Assembly (NCBI GenBank): GCA_017937215.1
Contig: JAGBDZ010000026.1
Coordinates: 1-46,471 of the forward strand
DNA: 46,471 nucleotides
Direction of reading: 5' to 3'
DNA from: Akkermansia sp.
Lineage (GTDB): Bacteria > Verrucomicrobiota > Verrucomicrobiia > Verrucomicrobiales > Akkermansiaceae
Made by a program: the position numbers and the translations under genes. The notes beneath the pieces are model-generated. The model was not told the origin of the DNA. It searched no databases and saw nothing but the letters and a program-made list of their open reading frames with translations. Below are positions 32,148-41,266 of the stretch, piece after piece (the first letter of the stretch is position 1; each line of letters opens with the position of its first letter).

Positions 32148-32798
32148 ATGAAGTTCCCCATCATCTCCACCGCTCTCGTGACGCTGTGCGCACTGACCGC
32201 CACTGCTCAGGCCGAAATCAAGATTGCTTCCGTCAACGTGCAGGAGCTCTACACCAAGTTCTACAAGCGCTTCGATACGGAAGTGACTCTCCAGAAGCAG
32301 CTGGCTGAGATTAAGGCAGACATCAAGACTCGTGAGGACAAGCTTCGCGCTCTCCAGGAAGACCTGAAGAAGATTCAGGGCAAGTATGATTCCAGCCTTT
32401 CTGACTCCGCAGTAGCCAAGCTGCGCGAGCAGTACCAGGCCAAGGCAAACGAGCTCAAGGCTGCCGACCAGGAGATGAAGGACTTTGTGCAGCGCCGCGA
32501 GGTTGCTTTCCGCGAGATGCGCAACAGCGAAATGCGCCTGCTGGTTGAAGAAGTGCAGACCGCAATCAACACCGTGGCCGACCAGAGCGGTTCCGACCTC
32601 GTGATTGATTCCGGCGCCATCTCCCCCCAGCCCCAGATTGGTATCGGCACCCGCGTGTTCCCCTACATGAAGAAGGACATCGACCTGACGCCCGAAGTGC
32701 TCAAGCAGCTCAATGCCGGTGCGCCCCAGGGCTTTGACCCCGATGCCGAGCTGAAGCGCCTTTACGGCACCCCCGCCGCTGCCCCCGCAGCCAACTGA
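32148..32798 (+). CDS. OmpH/Skp family periplasmic chaperone
   Basis: A 216-residue exported protein. Residues 1-22 are a signal peptide ending AQA, giving a mature start at Glu23 (EIKIASVNVQELY). The middle, about 45-140, is a charged coiled coil (KQLAEIKADIKTREDKLRAL), the tentacle-like arms of Skp-type chaperones. After it comes DLVIDSGAI, a beta-strand like that which closes the trimer core, and a Pro/Ala-rich tail. Skp guides outer-membrane proteins through the periplasm. It lies 28 bases upstream of lpxD, the usual skp-lpxD order in Gram-negatives. Confidence 0.88.
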   Translation: MKFPIISTALVTLCALTATAQAEIKIASVNVQELYTKFYKRFDTEVTLQKQLAEIKADIKTREDKLRALQEDLKKIQGKYDSSLSDSAVAKLREQYQAKANELKAADQEMKDFVQRREVAFREMRNSEMRLLVEEVQTAINTVADQSGSDLVIDSGAISPQPQIGIGTRVFPYMKKDIDLTPEVLKQLNAGAPQGFDPDAELKRLYGTPAAAPAAN

Positions 32799-32826
32799 TT
32801 CACCCACTAACCCCCTCGAGCTTATC

Positions 32827-33900
32827 ATGAACCTCACTCTCTCCGAAGTTCTCGAGCTCACCGGTGGCAAACTTATCAATGACCCGGCTCCGGAGATTTC
32901 CATCTCCGGAGTCGCTACATTAGACAGCGCCACCCCCGGTGAGATTGCCTTCCTCGGCAACGAAAAGTACTTCAACGACTTCCTGGCTACTAAAGCCGGC
33001 GCCGTGCTTGTACCCCCGGCACTTCCTCAGTACCCCGAAGGCGTAGCCTTCATTGAGGTGGAAAATCCCTCGCTGGCATTCAATGCTCTCGTTGCCCACT
33101 TCATGAAAGCCAGCACGGATTTTGTGCCCGGCATTCACCCCACTGCCTATGTTGACCCGGCCGCCAAGCTGGACCCCACCAAGGTGCGCGTAGGTCCCTG
33201 TGCAGTCATCGAGGCCGATGCCGAAATCGGCGATGGCTCCGACATCGGCCCCGGCTGCGTCATCTGCAAAGCTGTCAAGATGGGCGAAAACTGCAAGCTC
33301 TACCCCAAGGTGGTCATTCGTGAGCGCTGCATCGTTGGCAGCCACGTGGTCATTCAGCCGGGTGCTGTCATCGGTGGCGATGGCTTCGGATTCCTTCTCA
33401 ACAAGGAAACCGGCCGCTACGACACTATTGACCAGGTCGGCATCGTTGTAATCGGTGACCACGTCGATATCGGAGCCAACACCACCATCGACCGCGCCCG
33501 CTTCGGCCGCACCGTCATCGGCGAAGGCACCAAGCTCGACAACCAGATTCAGATCGGCCACAACGTGACCATGGGCAAGCACTGCGTCATGTGTGCCCAG
33601 AGCGGCATTGCCGGCAGCACCCAGATTGGCGACTACGTGACCATCGCAGCACAGTGCGGTATCACCGGTCACATCAAGATTGAAGACAAAGTCGTCGTTG
33701 CAGCCCGTTCCGGCGTGATGAACACCCTCGAATCCGGCAAGACTTACTGGGGCGCACCCGCGGTTCCCTACGGCGAAGCCGCCCGCCAGTTTGCAGCCAT
33801 GCGCAAACTGCCCGAGGCCTTCAAGGAACTCCGCGCGCTCAAAGCCAAGGCTGAGGAAATCCAGGAGCTCATCAACCAGGCCATTGCTGAACAGAACTAA
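32827..33900 (+). CDS. lpxD: UDP-3-O-acylglucosamine N-acyltransferase
   Basis: Third step of lipid A synthesis: transfers an acyl chain from ACP to UDP-3-O-acylglucosamine. The 357-residue protein has an N-terminal uridine-binding domain (about 1-100), a left-handed beta-helix of hexapeptide repeats (about 105-320) and a C-terminal helical extension (AFKELRALKAKAEEI). The catalytic His245 lies in QIQIGHNV, matching H239 of E. coli LpxD. Together with lpxK it shows that the organism makes lipid A. A strong terminator follows. Confidence 0.95.
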   Translation: MNLTLSEVLELTGGKLINDPAPEISISGVATLDSATPGEIAFLGNEKYFNDFLATKAGAVLVPPALPQYPEGVAFIEVENPSLAFNALVAHFMKASTDFVPGIHPTAYVDPAAKLDPTKVRVGPCAVIEADAEIGDGSDIGPGCVICKAVKMGENCKLYPKVVIRERCIVGSHVVIQPGAVIGGDGFGFLLNKETGRYDTIDQVGIVVIGDHVDIGANTTIDRARFGRTVIGEGTKLDNQIQIGHNVTMGKHCVMCAQSGIAGSTQIGDYVTIAAQCGITGHIKIEDKVVVAARSGVMNTLESGKTYWGAPAVPYGEAARQFAAMRKLPEAFKELRALKAKAEEIQELINQAIAEQN

Positions 33901-33922
33901 CAAACAGTTAAAATATTACAAC

Positions 33923-33957
33923 AATCCTCCAGTGGTAATCCACCGGAGGATTTTTTT
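33923..33957 (+). terminator. Terminator after lpxD
   Basis: AATCCTCC/GGAGGATT with an inner GTGG/CCAC stem and TAAT loop, then seven T residues. Confidence 0.88.
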
Positions 33958-33990
33958 GCATCTTTATGTTATTTATAGACGAGAAAACTC

Positions 33991-34019
33991 TTGTCCTACG
34001 AATATGGTAGTGGTATACT
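33991..34019 (+). promoter_or_regulatory. Promoter of the ArnT-like gene
   Basis: TTGTCC (33991-33996) and TATACT (34014-34019) are 17 bases apart. The predicted start coincides with the ATG at 34026, implying a leaderless mRNA. Confidence 0.55.
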
Positions 34020-34025
34020 CGCGCC

Positions 34026-36194
34026 ATGACTGAAGCTTTACGCTACTACTGGCAACGACTTGCCCCCTTTATCGGAGTTTATGTATTCTTTGAACTGATA
34101 GAGCTGGGCATTCTGCTGGCCTGCGGCGTAAGCCAGCCTACTGACGGAGATTTTCAGGAATCCGTACTTTCTTTCATCAATGAAAACACGGCATGTCTTC
34201 TTTTCACGCTGCTGCCGTATCTTCTGTACCTGACCGTGCTGCCCCGCGACTTTCACTGCGGCCGGTGGGATAAGCGAGCCACGCTCATTTTCTTTTCCCT
34301 GTTCTGCCTGATAAACTGGCTAGAGGAACTGGTGGAAATTGTTTCAGCGGATTCCTTCCACCTGCTCACCAGAGATTTCATCATGTCACCGGCTTCGGCC
34401 TTGCAGGAGATGCTGGACTTACCCTATTGCGAGTGGTGGGCTGCTATCCTGCTGGTTGAGCTGGTGGTCACGATTCTTCTGCTGCGCAAACGCCTCATGC
34501 CGCAATCTCCGGTTCCTCACTATGTATTCCGCCTGGCCGTTCCGGGATTGACGGTTGGTTTTGCCTTTCTCCTGATGTACCAGGCCAAGGCATTCGATGA
34601 ACTGGCAGATGTTCCGGCATTGTACGACGATGGGCTTTTTCACATATTCAAATGGATATATGACCTGACAGCAGTGCCCGACATTGCGCAGATATACGCG
34701 CTTCCCTGCATCTACCTGGGGGCTGTTTTCTTTGCATTCTTCACCATATGCCAGCTCCTGCGTCAGAACTTCCCCGGCACTTGCCGTTTTCTCAAGCTGC
34801 CGCGTTCCACAGATAACCTGCTTCCGCTGCTGCTGCTTTTCCTGGTCTGCGTCCTGCTGACGCGCCTGCTCAGTCTGGGCATCTACCCGCTCATGGACAC
34901 CACCGAGGCCCGATACGGCGAAATGGCACGCAAAATGGTAGAAACAGGCAACTGGCTCCAGCCCCAGTTTGACTATGGCGTACCCTTCTGGGGGAAGCCG
35001 CCGTTGTCCTTCTGGGGAAGCGCCGGCACCATGGTGCTCTTCGGCATCAACGAATTCGGGGCGCGACTGGCGCCTTATCTGGCCACACTGGGTATTGGTC
35101 TCTGCTTCCTGCTGTGGCCGTTCCAAGAGCGCCGAGCTGAAAAAGCAGTTGCCGCAATCATCGTGTTTTTCACCTCAGCCATGGGCTTCGTTTCAGCCGG
35201 CGCGGTCATGACAGATGCCTTCCTGGCAGTAGGCACAACCCTGACTATGATCAGCTTCTACCGAGCCATGGCAGATGAAGTTCCCAGCCGTTTGTGGGGG
35301 TATCTGTTCTTCCTGGGGCTGGTTATCGGCCTGCTGAGCAAAGGGCCGCTGGCTCTGGTTGTCTGCGGGCTTCCGATTTTCGCCTGGGTTCTCTGGCAGA
35401 AGCAATGGTTCATGCTCTGGAAACGCATTCCCTGGATAAGCGGCACTCTGCTTATGCTGTTGCTCACCGTGCCGTGGTACATAGCAGCCGAACAGGCTAC
35501 ACCCGGATTCCTCCGTTACTTCATCATTGGTGAGCACATTGAACGATTCCTCGTCAAAGGCTGGGAAGGCGATTTATATGGCAAGGGGCACTCCCGCGCC
35601 CTCGGCACTATCTGGCTGTACGCTGTAGAAATGTTCCTGCCCTGGGTGCTGCTCGTACCGTTCCTGCTCCGCCGCAGCATGATGCGAGCTGTCAGCAGCC
35701 CGGAAAACGCTTTCCTCTGGTGCTGGGCGCTGAGCACCCCTGTATTCTTCACCATGGCGCGCAATATTCTGCCGGCCTATATCCTGCCTGCGGTACCGGC
35801 CTTCTGCATTCTTCTGGTGCGGCGGCTCTGGCTGTTGAGAGAAGTGGACGGCCGCGATTATCGCCAGTTCATCTTTACTGTCTTACCGGTACTCTGCATC
35901 GTTACACTGTTCGGCTGCGGCAAGGGATTTGACCACATCCAATACCGCTGTCACAAAGAACTGCTGAGTCACTGGGACGAGCACGCGCCGCTCTACTACG
36001 TCGATGACAAGGTGCCCTACTCTGCCCAATTCTATTCAGCGGGGCGGGCCGAGCTGCTGACTAAGGATATAGAACGCGTGCGCCACGGAGAATACCTTGC
36101 CGTTCACCGCTCTCAGTACCATCTCATCACGCATCCCGACGCCTGGGAACTCATCGCCCAGGACGGTTCGTGGCGACTCTACCGCAAGCGCTGA
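34026..36194 (+). CDS. ArnT/PMT-like lipid-linked glycosyltransferase with an extra N-terminal membrane domain
   Basis: GT-C fold membrane protein of 722 residues. The catalytic loop MDTTEARYGEMARKMVETG (D291, E294) and the following FWGKPPLSFWG match the ArnT/PMT_2 family, which move sugars from polyprenyl-phosphate onto lipid A or proteins. In ArnT this loop lies about 50 residues from the start; here about 260 extra residues with several membrane spans precede it. That extension resembles no domain I can name. The neighbours (ompH, lpxD, lpxK) suggest lipid A modification, but the sugar donor is unknown. Confidence 0.82.
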   Translation: MTEALRYYWQRLAPFIGVYVFFELIELGILLACGVSQPTDGDFQESVLSFINENTACLLFTLLPYLLYLTVLPRDFHCGRWDKRATLIFFSLFCLINWLEELVEIVSADSFHLLTRDFIMSPASALQEMLDLPYCEWWAAILLVELVVTILLLRKRLMPQSPVPHYVFRLAVPGLTVGFAFLLMYQAKAFDELADVPALYDDGLFHIFKWIYDLTAVPDIAQIYALPCIYLGAVFFAFFTICQLLRQNFPGTCRFLKLPRSTDNLLPLLLLFLVCVLLTRLLSLGIYPLMDTTEARYGEMARKMVETGNWLQPQFDYGVPFWGKPPLSFWGSAGTMVLFGINEFGARLAPYLATLGIGLCFLLWPFQERRAEKAVAAIIVFFTSAMGFVSAGAVMTDAFLAVGTTLTMISFYRAMADEVPSRLWGYLFFLGLVIGLLSKGPLALVVCGLPIFAWVLWQKQWFMLWKRIPWISGTLLMLLLTVPWYIAAEQATPGFLRYFIIGEHIERFLVKGWEGDLYGKGHSRALGTIWLYAVEMFLPWVLLVPFLLRRSMMRAVSSPENAFLWCWALSTPVFFTMARNILPAYILPAVPAFCILLVRRLWLLREVDGRDYRQFIFTVLPVLCIVTLFGCGKGFDHIQYRCHKELLSHWDEHAPLYYVDDKVPYSAQFYSAGRAELLTKDIERVRHGEYLAVHRSQYHLITHPDAWELIAQDGSWRLYRKR

Positions 36195-36229
36195 AGCCGC
36201 CATTTACCCACAGCTAAGTTCACCCCCCA

Positions 36230-37426
36230 TTACAGCACATCGCCCCACTCCGGGGCGGGCTGAGGAGCACCAAGACCGCAGATGCGGTCAATCATGGCAT
36301 CCCACTTATCCTGGCCCTGCAGGATATCAATCTGAATGCGGAGGAAATAGATGGGCACCTCCATCTCACCGGGGCGCAGGAAACGCACGGCATCTTTCTC
36401 CGTAGTCACAATCATGTCCATGGCACGCTCGGCGCAGCGCTCCACAAAAGCATCCAGGTCTTCCTGGTCAAACCAGTAGTGGTCAGGATAGCTGCGGCGG
36501 ATTTCCACGTTCGCACCGAGCGCCTGCACCAGGTTCTCAAAGCTCTCCGGGCGGGCAATACCGCTGAGACAGGCTACATACTTGCCTTTCAGCGCAGAAA
36601 GCGGCAGCTGCTCTCCGGTAAAGATATTCTCCAGCAGCACAGGAGCATGGTTCGTCACGATGATATCGGCCACCTTATTGTACTTGCGGATGGTGGCAAT
36701 CAGTTCGTCCTGAGGCTTGCCCTCGCTCTTGGTGAGGATGATATAGCTGGCGCGCTTCAGGCTGCGGCGCGGCTCACGCATGGTGCCACGAGGCAGCAGT
36801 GCGCCGGTGCCGAAGGGGAAACCGCAGTCCACCAGCACAATGTCAATCTCGTGCTTGAGCTTCAGGAACTGCATGCCATCGTCCAGAATGAGGGTATTGC
36901 TCCCCAGTTGTTCGATGGCAAAAATGCCGGACTTCACACGGTCTTTATCCACCAGTACCGCCACACCATCCAGATTGCGGGCCAGCATAAACGGCTCGTC
37001 GCCGGCATACAGCGGGCTGAGGTAGCGGGTTACGCCATCGCTGGCGATTTTCGGGATGCGCTTCACACGCTTGCCCTCTTTATCCAACCACACCTGCGGC
37101 TGCTCCAGGTCGTGGCTCTTGTAACCGCGGGTCAGAATGGCACACTTGCGCCCCCGGGAAGCCAGGCTGCGGGAAAGCAGCTCAACCACCGGGGTCTTAC
37201 CCGTGCCGCCGGCCGTTATATTGCCTACACTCACCACAAAAGTGCCGAGGTAATGCACCGTCTTGAGGCGGCGGCGGAACAGGAACAGGCGTACCTGCAC
37301 CAGAATCCAGAAAAAGAACGAGGCAAAACGCAACAGGCAGCGCATCATCCACGCGCGGAATCCGCGGGCTCGCCCGAAGACCACCTCGGTACCCCACTCT
37401 GCAAACTCTTCCGCGCGTGATTTCAT
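36230..37426 (-). CDS. lpxK: Tetraacyldisaccharide 4'-kinase
   Basis: Phosphorylates the 4' position of the lipid A disaccharide at the inner membrane. The 398-residue protein has an N-terminal membrane-associated helix (about 27-52) and a Walker A loop, [12 protein letters not shown] (68-79), in the form specific to Lpx[23 protein letters not shown] contains the family DDGxQ motif, and [11 protein letters not shown] lies near the C-terminus. It is somewhat longer than E. coli LpxK (328). Its own TTGACT-N17-TAGGAT promoter begins inside the end of asnS. It converges with the ArnT-like gene, 35 bases apart. Confidence 0.94.
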   Translation of the reverse strand: MKSRAEEFAEWGTEVVFGRARGFRAWMMRCLLRFASFFFWILVQVRLFLFRRRLKTVHYLGTFVVSVGNITAGGTGKTPVVELLSRSLASRGRKCAILTRGYKSHDLEQPQVWLDKEGKRVKRIPKIASDGVTRYLSPLYAGDEPFMLARNLDGVAVLVDKDRVKSGIFAIEQLGSNTLILDDGMQFLKLKHEIDIVLVDCGFPFGTGALLPRGTMREPRRSLKRASYIILTKSEGKPQDELIATIRKYNKVADIIVTNHAPVLLENIFTGEQLPLSALKGKYVACLSGIARPESFENLVQALGANVEIRRSYPDHYWFDQEDLDAFVERCAERAMDMIVTTEKDAVRFLRPGEMEVPIYFLRIQIDILQGQDKWDAMIDRICGLGAPQPAPEWGDVL

Positions 37427-37435
37427 ACGTCTGCT

Positions 37436-37464
37436 ATCCTAACAGCTCCGGCTGCTCAAGTCAA
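37436..37464 (-). promoter_or_regulatory. lpxK promoter
   Basis: On the minus strand TTGACT (37459-37464) and TAGGAT (37436-37441) are 17 bases apart; the leader is under ten bases. Confidence 0.5.
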
Positions 37465-37466
37465 CA

Positions 37467-38837
37467 TCAGAACTCGCAATTGCGAGGAGTGCGCGGATAA
37501 GGCAGTACGTCGCGGATATTCTGCACCCCGGTCACGAACATGATGAGGCGCTCAAAGCCCACACCGAAACCGGCGTGCGGCACGGTGCCGAAGCGGCGCA
37601 GGTCGTTGTACCAGTAGTAGGCGTCCATATCCATACCCATGCGCTCGATGTTGCCTTCCAGCACATCCAGACGCTCCTCTCGCTGGCTGCCGCCAATGAT
37701 TTCGCCGATGCCGGGCACGAGCACGTCCATGGCGGTCACGGTCTTGCCATCGTCATTGAGGCGCATGTAGAAGGGCTTGATTTCCTTCGGGTAGTTGTAC
37801 ACAATGACCGGGCACTTGAAATGCTTTTCAGTAAGGAAACGCTCATGCTCCGTCTGCATGTCCATCCCCCAATAGGGCTTGTATTCGAACTTCTCGCCGC
37901 TGGCCTGCATGATTTCGATGGCCTCTGTATAGGAGCAGCGCACAAAGGGCTTCTCTGCAACCTCCTCAAGGCGGGCGCGCAGCCCTTTGTCCACGAACTT
38001 GCAGAAGAAGTCAAAATCGCCGCTGGTATCGGCCAGCATGGTGCGGGCAATGTGCTTGATAAACGCCTCGGCTATCTCCATATCTCCGTAAATATCGCAG
38101 AAGGCAATCTCGGGTTCAATCATCCAGAACTCTGCGGCATGGCGGGAGGTGTTGCTGTTCTCCGCGCGGAAGGTGGGGCCGAAGGTATAGATATTGCTCA
38201 GCGCACAGGCAAAGGTCTCACCCTCCAGCTGGCCGGAAACGGTCAGGTTGGCAGGTTTGCCGAAGAAGTCGTTATCATATCCCTTATTCTCAGCCAGCGG
38301 GTCCAGCGTGGTCACATGGAACATCTCGCCCGCGCCTTCGCAGTCGCTGGCCGTGATGATGGGCGTGTGCACCCACACGAAATCTCGTTCCAGGAAAAAC
38401 TGATGCACGGCTGCAGCCATGCGGGAGCGGGTGCGGAAGATGGCCCCGAACAGGTTGGTGCGGGGGCGCAGGTGCGCAATGGTGCGCAGGAACTCAGGCG
38501 AGTGCCCCTTCTTCTGCAGCGGATAGGATTCCGGGGAGGGCCCCACCAGCTTCACTTCCGTGGCCTGAATTTCCCACTTCTGCTTGCCGGGGCTTTCCAC
38601 GAGGCGACCAATGATGCTCACCGAGGAACCGGTGGTCATGCGGCCGATATCCTCGTAGCCGGGAATACCGGCATCGGCCACTACCTGAATGGACGCCAGG
38701 CTGGTGCCATCGTTCACCTCCAGGAAGGAAAAAGTCTTGGAATCGCGGCGGGTTCTCACCCAGCCTTCCACCAGAATCTGCTCCATCGGAGCCTCACTGG
38801 CCAACGCGTGTTTCACCAAAGTACGCTGCATAGTCAT
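37467..38837 (-). CDS. asnS: Asparaginyl-tRNA synthetase
   Basis: Class II synthetase that charges tRNA-Asn. The 456-residue protein has an N-terminal OB-fold anticodon-binding domain (about 18-100, [21 protein letters not shown]). The catalytic core follows, with motif 2 [25 protein letters not shown] residues and motif 3 [12 protein letters not shown] near the end. The length and HAAEFWMIE signature fit AsnRS rather than AspRS. ATG at 38837 or Met three codons inward (38831) could start it. Asparagine is thus charged directly, so the amidotransferase route need not supply Asn-tRNA. Confidence 0.95.
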   Translation of the reverse strand: MTMQRTLVKHALASEAPMEQILVEGWVRTRRDSKTFSFLEVNDGTSLASIQVVADAGIPGYEDIGRMTTGSSVSIIGRLVESPGKQKWEIQATEVKLVGPSPESYPLQKKGHSPEFLRTIAHLRPRTNLFGAIFRTRSRMAAAVHQFFLERDFVWVHTPIITASDCEGAGEMFHVTTLDPLAENKGYDNDFFGKPANLTVSGQLEGETFACALSNIYTFGPTFRAENSNTSRHAAEFWMIEPEIAFCDIYGDMEIAEAFIKHIARTMLADTSGDFDFFCKFVDKGLRARLEEVAEKPFVRCSYTEAIEIMQASGEKFEYKPYWGMDMQTEHERFLTEKHFKCPVIVYNYPKEIKPFYMRLNDDGKTVTAMDVLVPGIGEIIGGSQREERLDVLEGNIERMGMDMDAYYWYNDLRRFGTVPHAGFGVGFERLIMFVTGVQNIRDVLPYPRTPRNCEF

Positions 38838-38892
38838 GTCTGCTCGTCATTGTAGCACCACCCCTGCCGCATGGCGAGCAAAAAAACCGGCA

Positions 38893-38921
38893 TTGACAAA
38901 GCTCCGGCGCGGGCGTATGCT
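38893..38921 (+). promoter_or_regulatory. Promoter of the second redox-Cys gene
   Basis: TTGACA (38893-38898) and TATGCT (38916-38921) are 17 bases apart. The predicted start is within a base or two of the ATG at 38929. Confidence 0.6.
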
Positions 38922-38928
38922 TGGGCGC

Positions 38929-39387
38929 ATGAATGAGGCTTCAACCAAGGCTCTGGATTATTTCCACCAGGGATTCAACTGCGCCCAATCCGTTTTTGCT
39001 GCCTTTGCAGACCAGGTAGGCATGAGCGAACGGGATGCCCTGCTCTTTTCCTCTGCTTTCGGAGCCGGTCTGGGGCGCATGCGCGGCACCTGCGGTGCGT
39101 TTTCCGGCCTCTGCATGGTGGCCGGTTTCTGCAAGGGAAATCTCTCCGGCAACCCGCAGGAGAAAGAGATCATCTTCTCCCTCACCCGTGAACTGGCAGA
39201 TTCCTTTAAACAGGAATTCGGCACTCTCTCCTGCCGCGAATTGCTCCACCTCGACGAAGAGATGGAAAGCTCCGCACGCCCAAACGAGCGTACTCCAGAC
39301 TATTACGCCGCACGCCCATGCGAGCGCTGTGTCGCCTTCTGCGCCCAAAAAGCTCAAGACCTTATTGATGAACACTTGAAATATTAG
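38929..39387 (+). CDS. C_GCAxxG_C_C family redox-active Cys protein, long form
   Basis: A 152-residue Cys-rich protein. FNCAQSVFAAFADQVG and GAGLGRMRGTCGAFSGL match the C_GCAxxG_C_C family, and the C-terminal part has SCREL and CERCVAFCAQKAQDLI. Family members are proposed to bind metal or undergo disulfide redox, but their reaction is unknown. The first Cys of the GCxxG core is replaced (SSAFGAG). The start at 38929 is set by the promoter just upstream; the longer upstream frame would run through asnS promoter space. It is a paralogue of the gene at 27693-28016. Confidence 0.78.
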   Translation: MNEASTKALDYFHQGFNCAQSVFAAFADQVGMSERDALLFSSAFGAGLGRMRGTCGAFSGLCMVAGFCKGNLSGNPQEKEIIFSLTRELADSFKQEFGTLSCRELLHLDEEMESSARPNERTPDYYAARPCERCVAFCAQKAQDLIDEHLKY

Positions 39388-39429
39388 CAATTTATAAGAG
39401 AAAAAATCAAATATTTTTTAGATTTCCTC

Positions 39430-39458
39430 TTGACGAAATACCTAAAAGCAGATATACT
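39430..39458 (+). promoter_or_regulatory. Promoter of a candidate small RNA
   Basis: TTGACG (39430-39435) and TATACT (39453-39458) are 17 bases apart. No reading frame follows it; a structured GC-rich segment does. Confidence 0.6.
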
Positions 39459-39464
39459 GACCTC

Positions 39465-39570
39465 GTCTTCGGGACCGGACGTAAAACAAGGTTCCCGGGC
39501 TCGAAAGGGTCCGATTCATAGGGTAGTTGGGCACCCAGGGGCTTCGGCCCCTGGGTGACTTCCTTTTCCG
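39465..39570 (+). ncRNA. Unidentified structured small RNA candidate
   Basis: A segment of about 105 bases between its own sigma70-type promoter and a very stable hairpin, CACCCAGGGGC-TTCG-GCCCCTGGGTG (39532-39557), which is followed by ACTTCCTTTTCC. Internally CGGAC (39476-39480) can pair with GTCCG (39509-39513), enclosing a CCC...GAAAGGG hairpin. It has no plausible coding frame. It does not show SRP RNA (GGAAGCAGCC), tmRNA, 6S or a riboswitch consensus that I recognise. The next gene, at 39714, has a separate promoter, so a free RNA is more likely than a leader. The T tract is weak. Confidence 0.42.
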
Positions 39571-39649
39571 GGGAGTTGTAGCAATAAGAATCAGAACAAT
39601 ACCCAAATAGTAGGAATTACAATAAGTTTTGTATCGTCCAACATTTAGC

Positions 39650-39677
39650 TTGCAATATCGTTCGTGTGTGTTACAAT
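39650..39677 (+). promoter_or_regulatory. Promoter of the amino-acid ABC transporter operon
   Basis: TTGCAA (39650-39655) and TACAAT (39672-39677) are 16 bases apart; predicted start near 39684, about 30 bases before the ATG at 39714. Confidence 0.5.
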
Positions 39678-39713
39678 CCGCGCGCGGGGCAGTACAACCC
39701 CGGGTGCTACATC

Positions 39714-41243
39714 ATGAACAAATGCTTTCATATTGCAGCAACTCTGGTTGCTTTTCTCATTGTCTACGTGATTCCCGCCAGCGCAGCAGCTGGGACAGAA
39801 TCCCCGGCAACAACCACGCAACAGGCAGCCGAGGGCATCGCCTGTTTTGAAGACCTGCGCGGCCGGGTGCTCGCAGTTCCCTCCTCCACGGTGCAGGATA
39901 TCTATGTGGAGGAACATTATCCCGACATCAAGCTCGACCGCTTTGACACCGAGGCAGATATGATGCTCTCCCTGCAGCAGGAGAAATGCGATGGCGCCAT
40001 CATGGACGATGTTATCTGCTACGCCCTGGTGCGCAAGACAGAAGGCGTCACCATCCTGCCCGACAGCCCTGTTCCCCCCTGCCAGATGGGAGTTGTCTTC
40101 GGCAAGCATAACGCAGAGCTCTGCAAGCAGTTCAACGCCTTCATCCGCCAGTTGAAAGAAAAGGGGGAGCTCGAGCCCATCATGGAGCGCTGGATCAAGC
40201 ACTTTGATACGGCTGAAATGCCGGACCTTCCCCTGCCCACCAAAGGCGAGCCCATCCGCGTGGCCATGGAGCCCTGCACCGAGCCCATCGTCTTCATAAA
40301 GAATGAAAAGATAGCCGGGTTCGACGCCGAGCTGATTCAGCGATTCTCCGTATACATCAACCGCCCGGTGGAAATCGTGGAAATGGAGTACGACTCGCTC
40401 ATTGCCTCCACCACCACCGGCAAGGCCGACATGGCCGCCTCCGGCATTCTTATCACCGATGAACGCGCGGAAAGCGTGCTCTTCTCCGACCCGTACTACG
40501 ACAGCCACTCCCGCGTAGCCGTGCTCACCAAGAACGCGCATCCCTCGATTGTCTCCGGCAATGAAGGTCCGCAGATTCTCGGCATCTGGGGCAGCATCAA
40601 GCGCAGTTTCTACCGCAACATCATCGAGGAACGCCGCTACATGCTCCTGTGGGATGGTCTGAAGGTAACGGTGCATATTTCCTTCTTCTCCGCCCTGCTG
40701 GGTACCATTCTGGGTGCCTTCATCTGCTACCTGCGCATGAGCAAGGTAACGGTGCTCCGCAACATAGCCAAGGTGTACATCGACGTGATGCGCGGCACCC
40801 CCGTGCTGGTACTGCTCATGATGATGTGCTATGTGGCCTTCACCCAGTTTGACAACACGCCCGTGGCCATCATCACCTTCGCCATGAACTTTGCGGCCTA
40901 CGTGAGCGAAATGTTCCGCACCTCCATCTGCAGCATTGATAAAGGGCAGACCGAAGCCGGCATTGCGCTGGGATTCTCCCCGGTGCGCACCTTCTGCTAC
41001 ATCGTGCTGCCTCAGGCGGTGCGCCGAGTGCTGCCGGTGTACAAGGGTGAGCTCATTTCCCTCATCAAGAACACCTCCATCGTGGGTTACGTGGCCGTGG
41101 CGGACCTGACGCGCGCCTCCTACATCATCCGCGGCCGTACCTTCGACCCCTTCTTCCCGCTGCTCATGGTGGCGCTCATGTACTTCCTCATCGCCTGGCT
41201 GTTCACCTACATTCTTGACCGCATCGGCCGCAAAATCTGCTAA
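39714..41243 (+). CDS. Amino-acid ABC transporter: fused binding lobes and permease
   Basis: A 509-residue fusion of substrate-binding and membrane parts of a polar amino-acid importer. Residues 1-25 are a signal peptide. About 30-160 resemble lobe II of a type 3 binding protein ([14 protein letters not shown] to IMERWIK); about 165-275 resemble lobe I ([29 protein letters not shown]), so the lobes appear in reversed order. About 300-505 is a HisM/GlnP-type permease with [19 protein letters not shown] and the coupling loop [20 protein letters not shown]. The Met at 39714 is used because the upstream in-frame codon lies within the promoter. The ATPase gene follows 23 bases later. Confidence 0.85.
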   Translation: MNKCFHIAATLVAFLIVYVIPASAAAGTESPATTTQQAAEGIACFEDLRGRVLAVPSSTVQDIYVEEHYPDIKLDRFDTEADMMLSLQQEKCDGAIMDDVICYALVRKTEGVTILPDSPVPPCQMGVVFGKHNAELCKQFNAFIRQLKEKGELEPIMERWIKHFDTAEMPDLPLPTKGEPIRVAMEPCTEPIVFIKNEKIAGFDAELIQRFSVYINRPVEIVEMEYDSLIASTTTGKADMAASGILITDERAESVLFSDPYYDSHSRVAVLTKNAHPSIVSGNEGPQILGIWGSIKRSFYRNIIEERRYMLLWDGLKVTVHISFFSALLGTILGAFICYLRMSKVTVLRNIAKVYIDVMRGTPVLVLLMMMCYVAFTQFDNTPVAIITFAMNFAAYVSEMFRTSICSIDKGQTEAGIALGFSPVRTFCYIVLPQAVRRVLPVYKGELISLIKNTSIVGYVAVADLTRASYIIRGRTFDPFFPLLMVALMYFLIAWLFTYILDRIGRKIC

Positions 41244-41266
41244 CGTTCACACCACCTATTGAAACG

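Noticed and set aside
39430..39570. SRP RNA, tmRNA or 6S RNA
   Set aside because: The SRP GGAAGCAGCC loop, tmRNA ends and the long 6S hairpin are absent; only an unassigned RNA can be supported.
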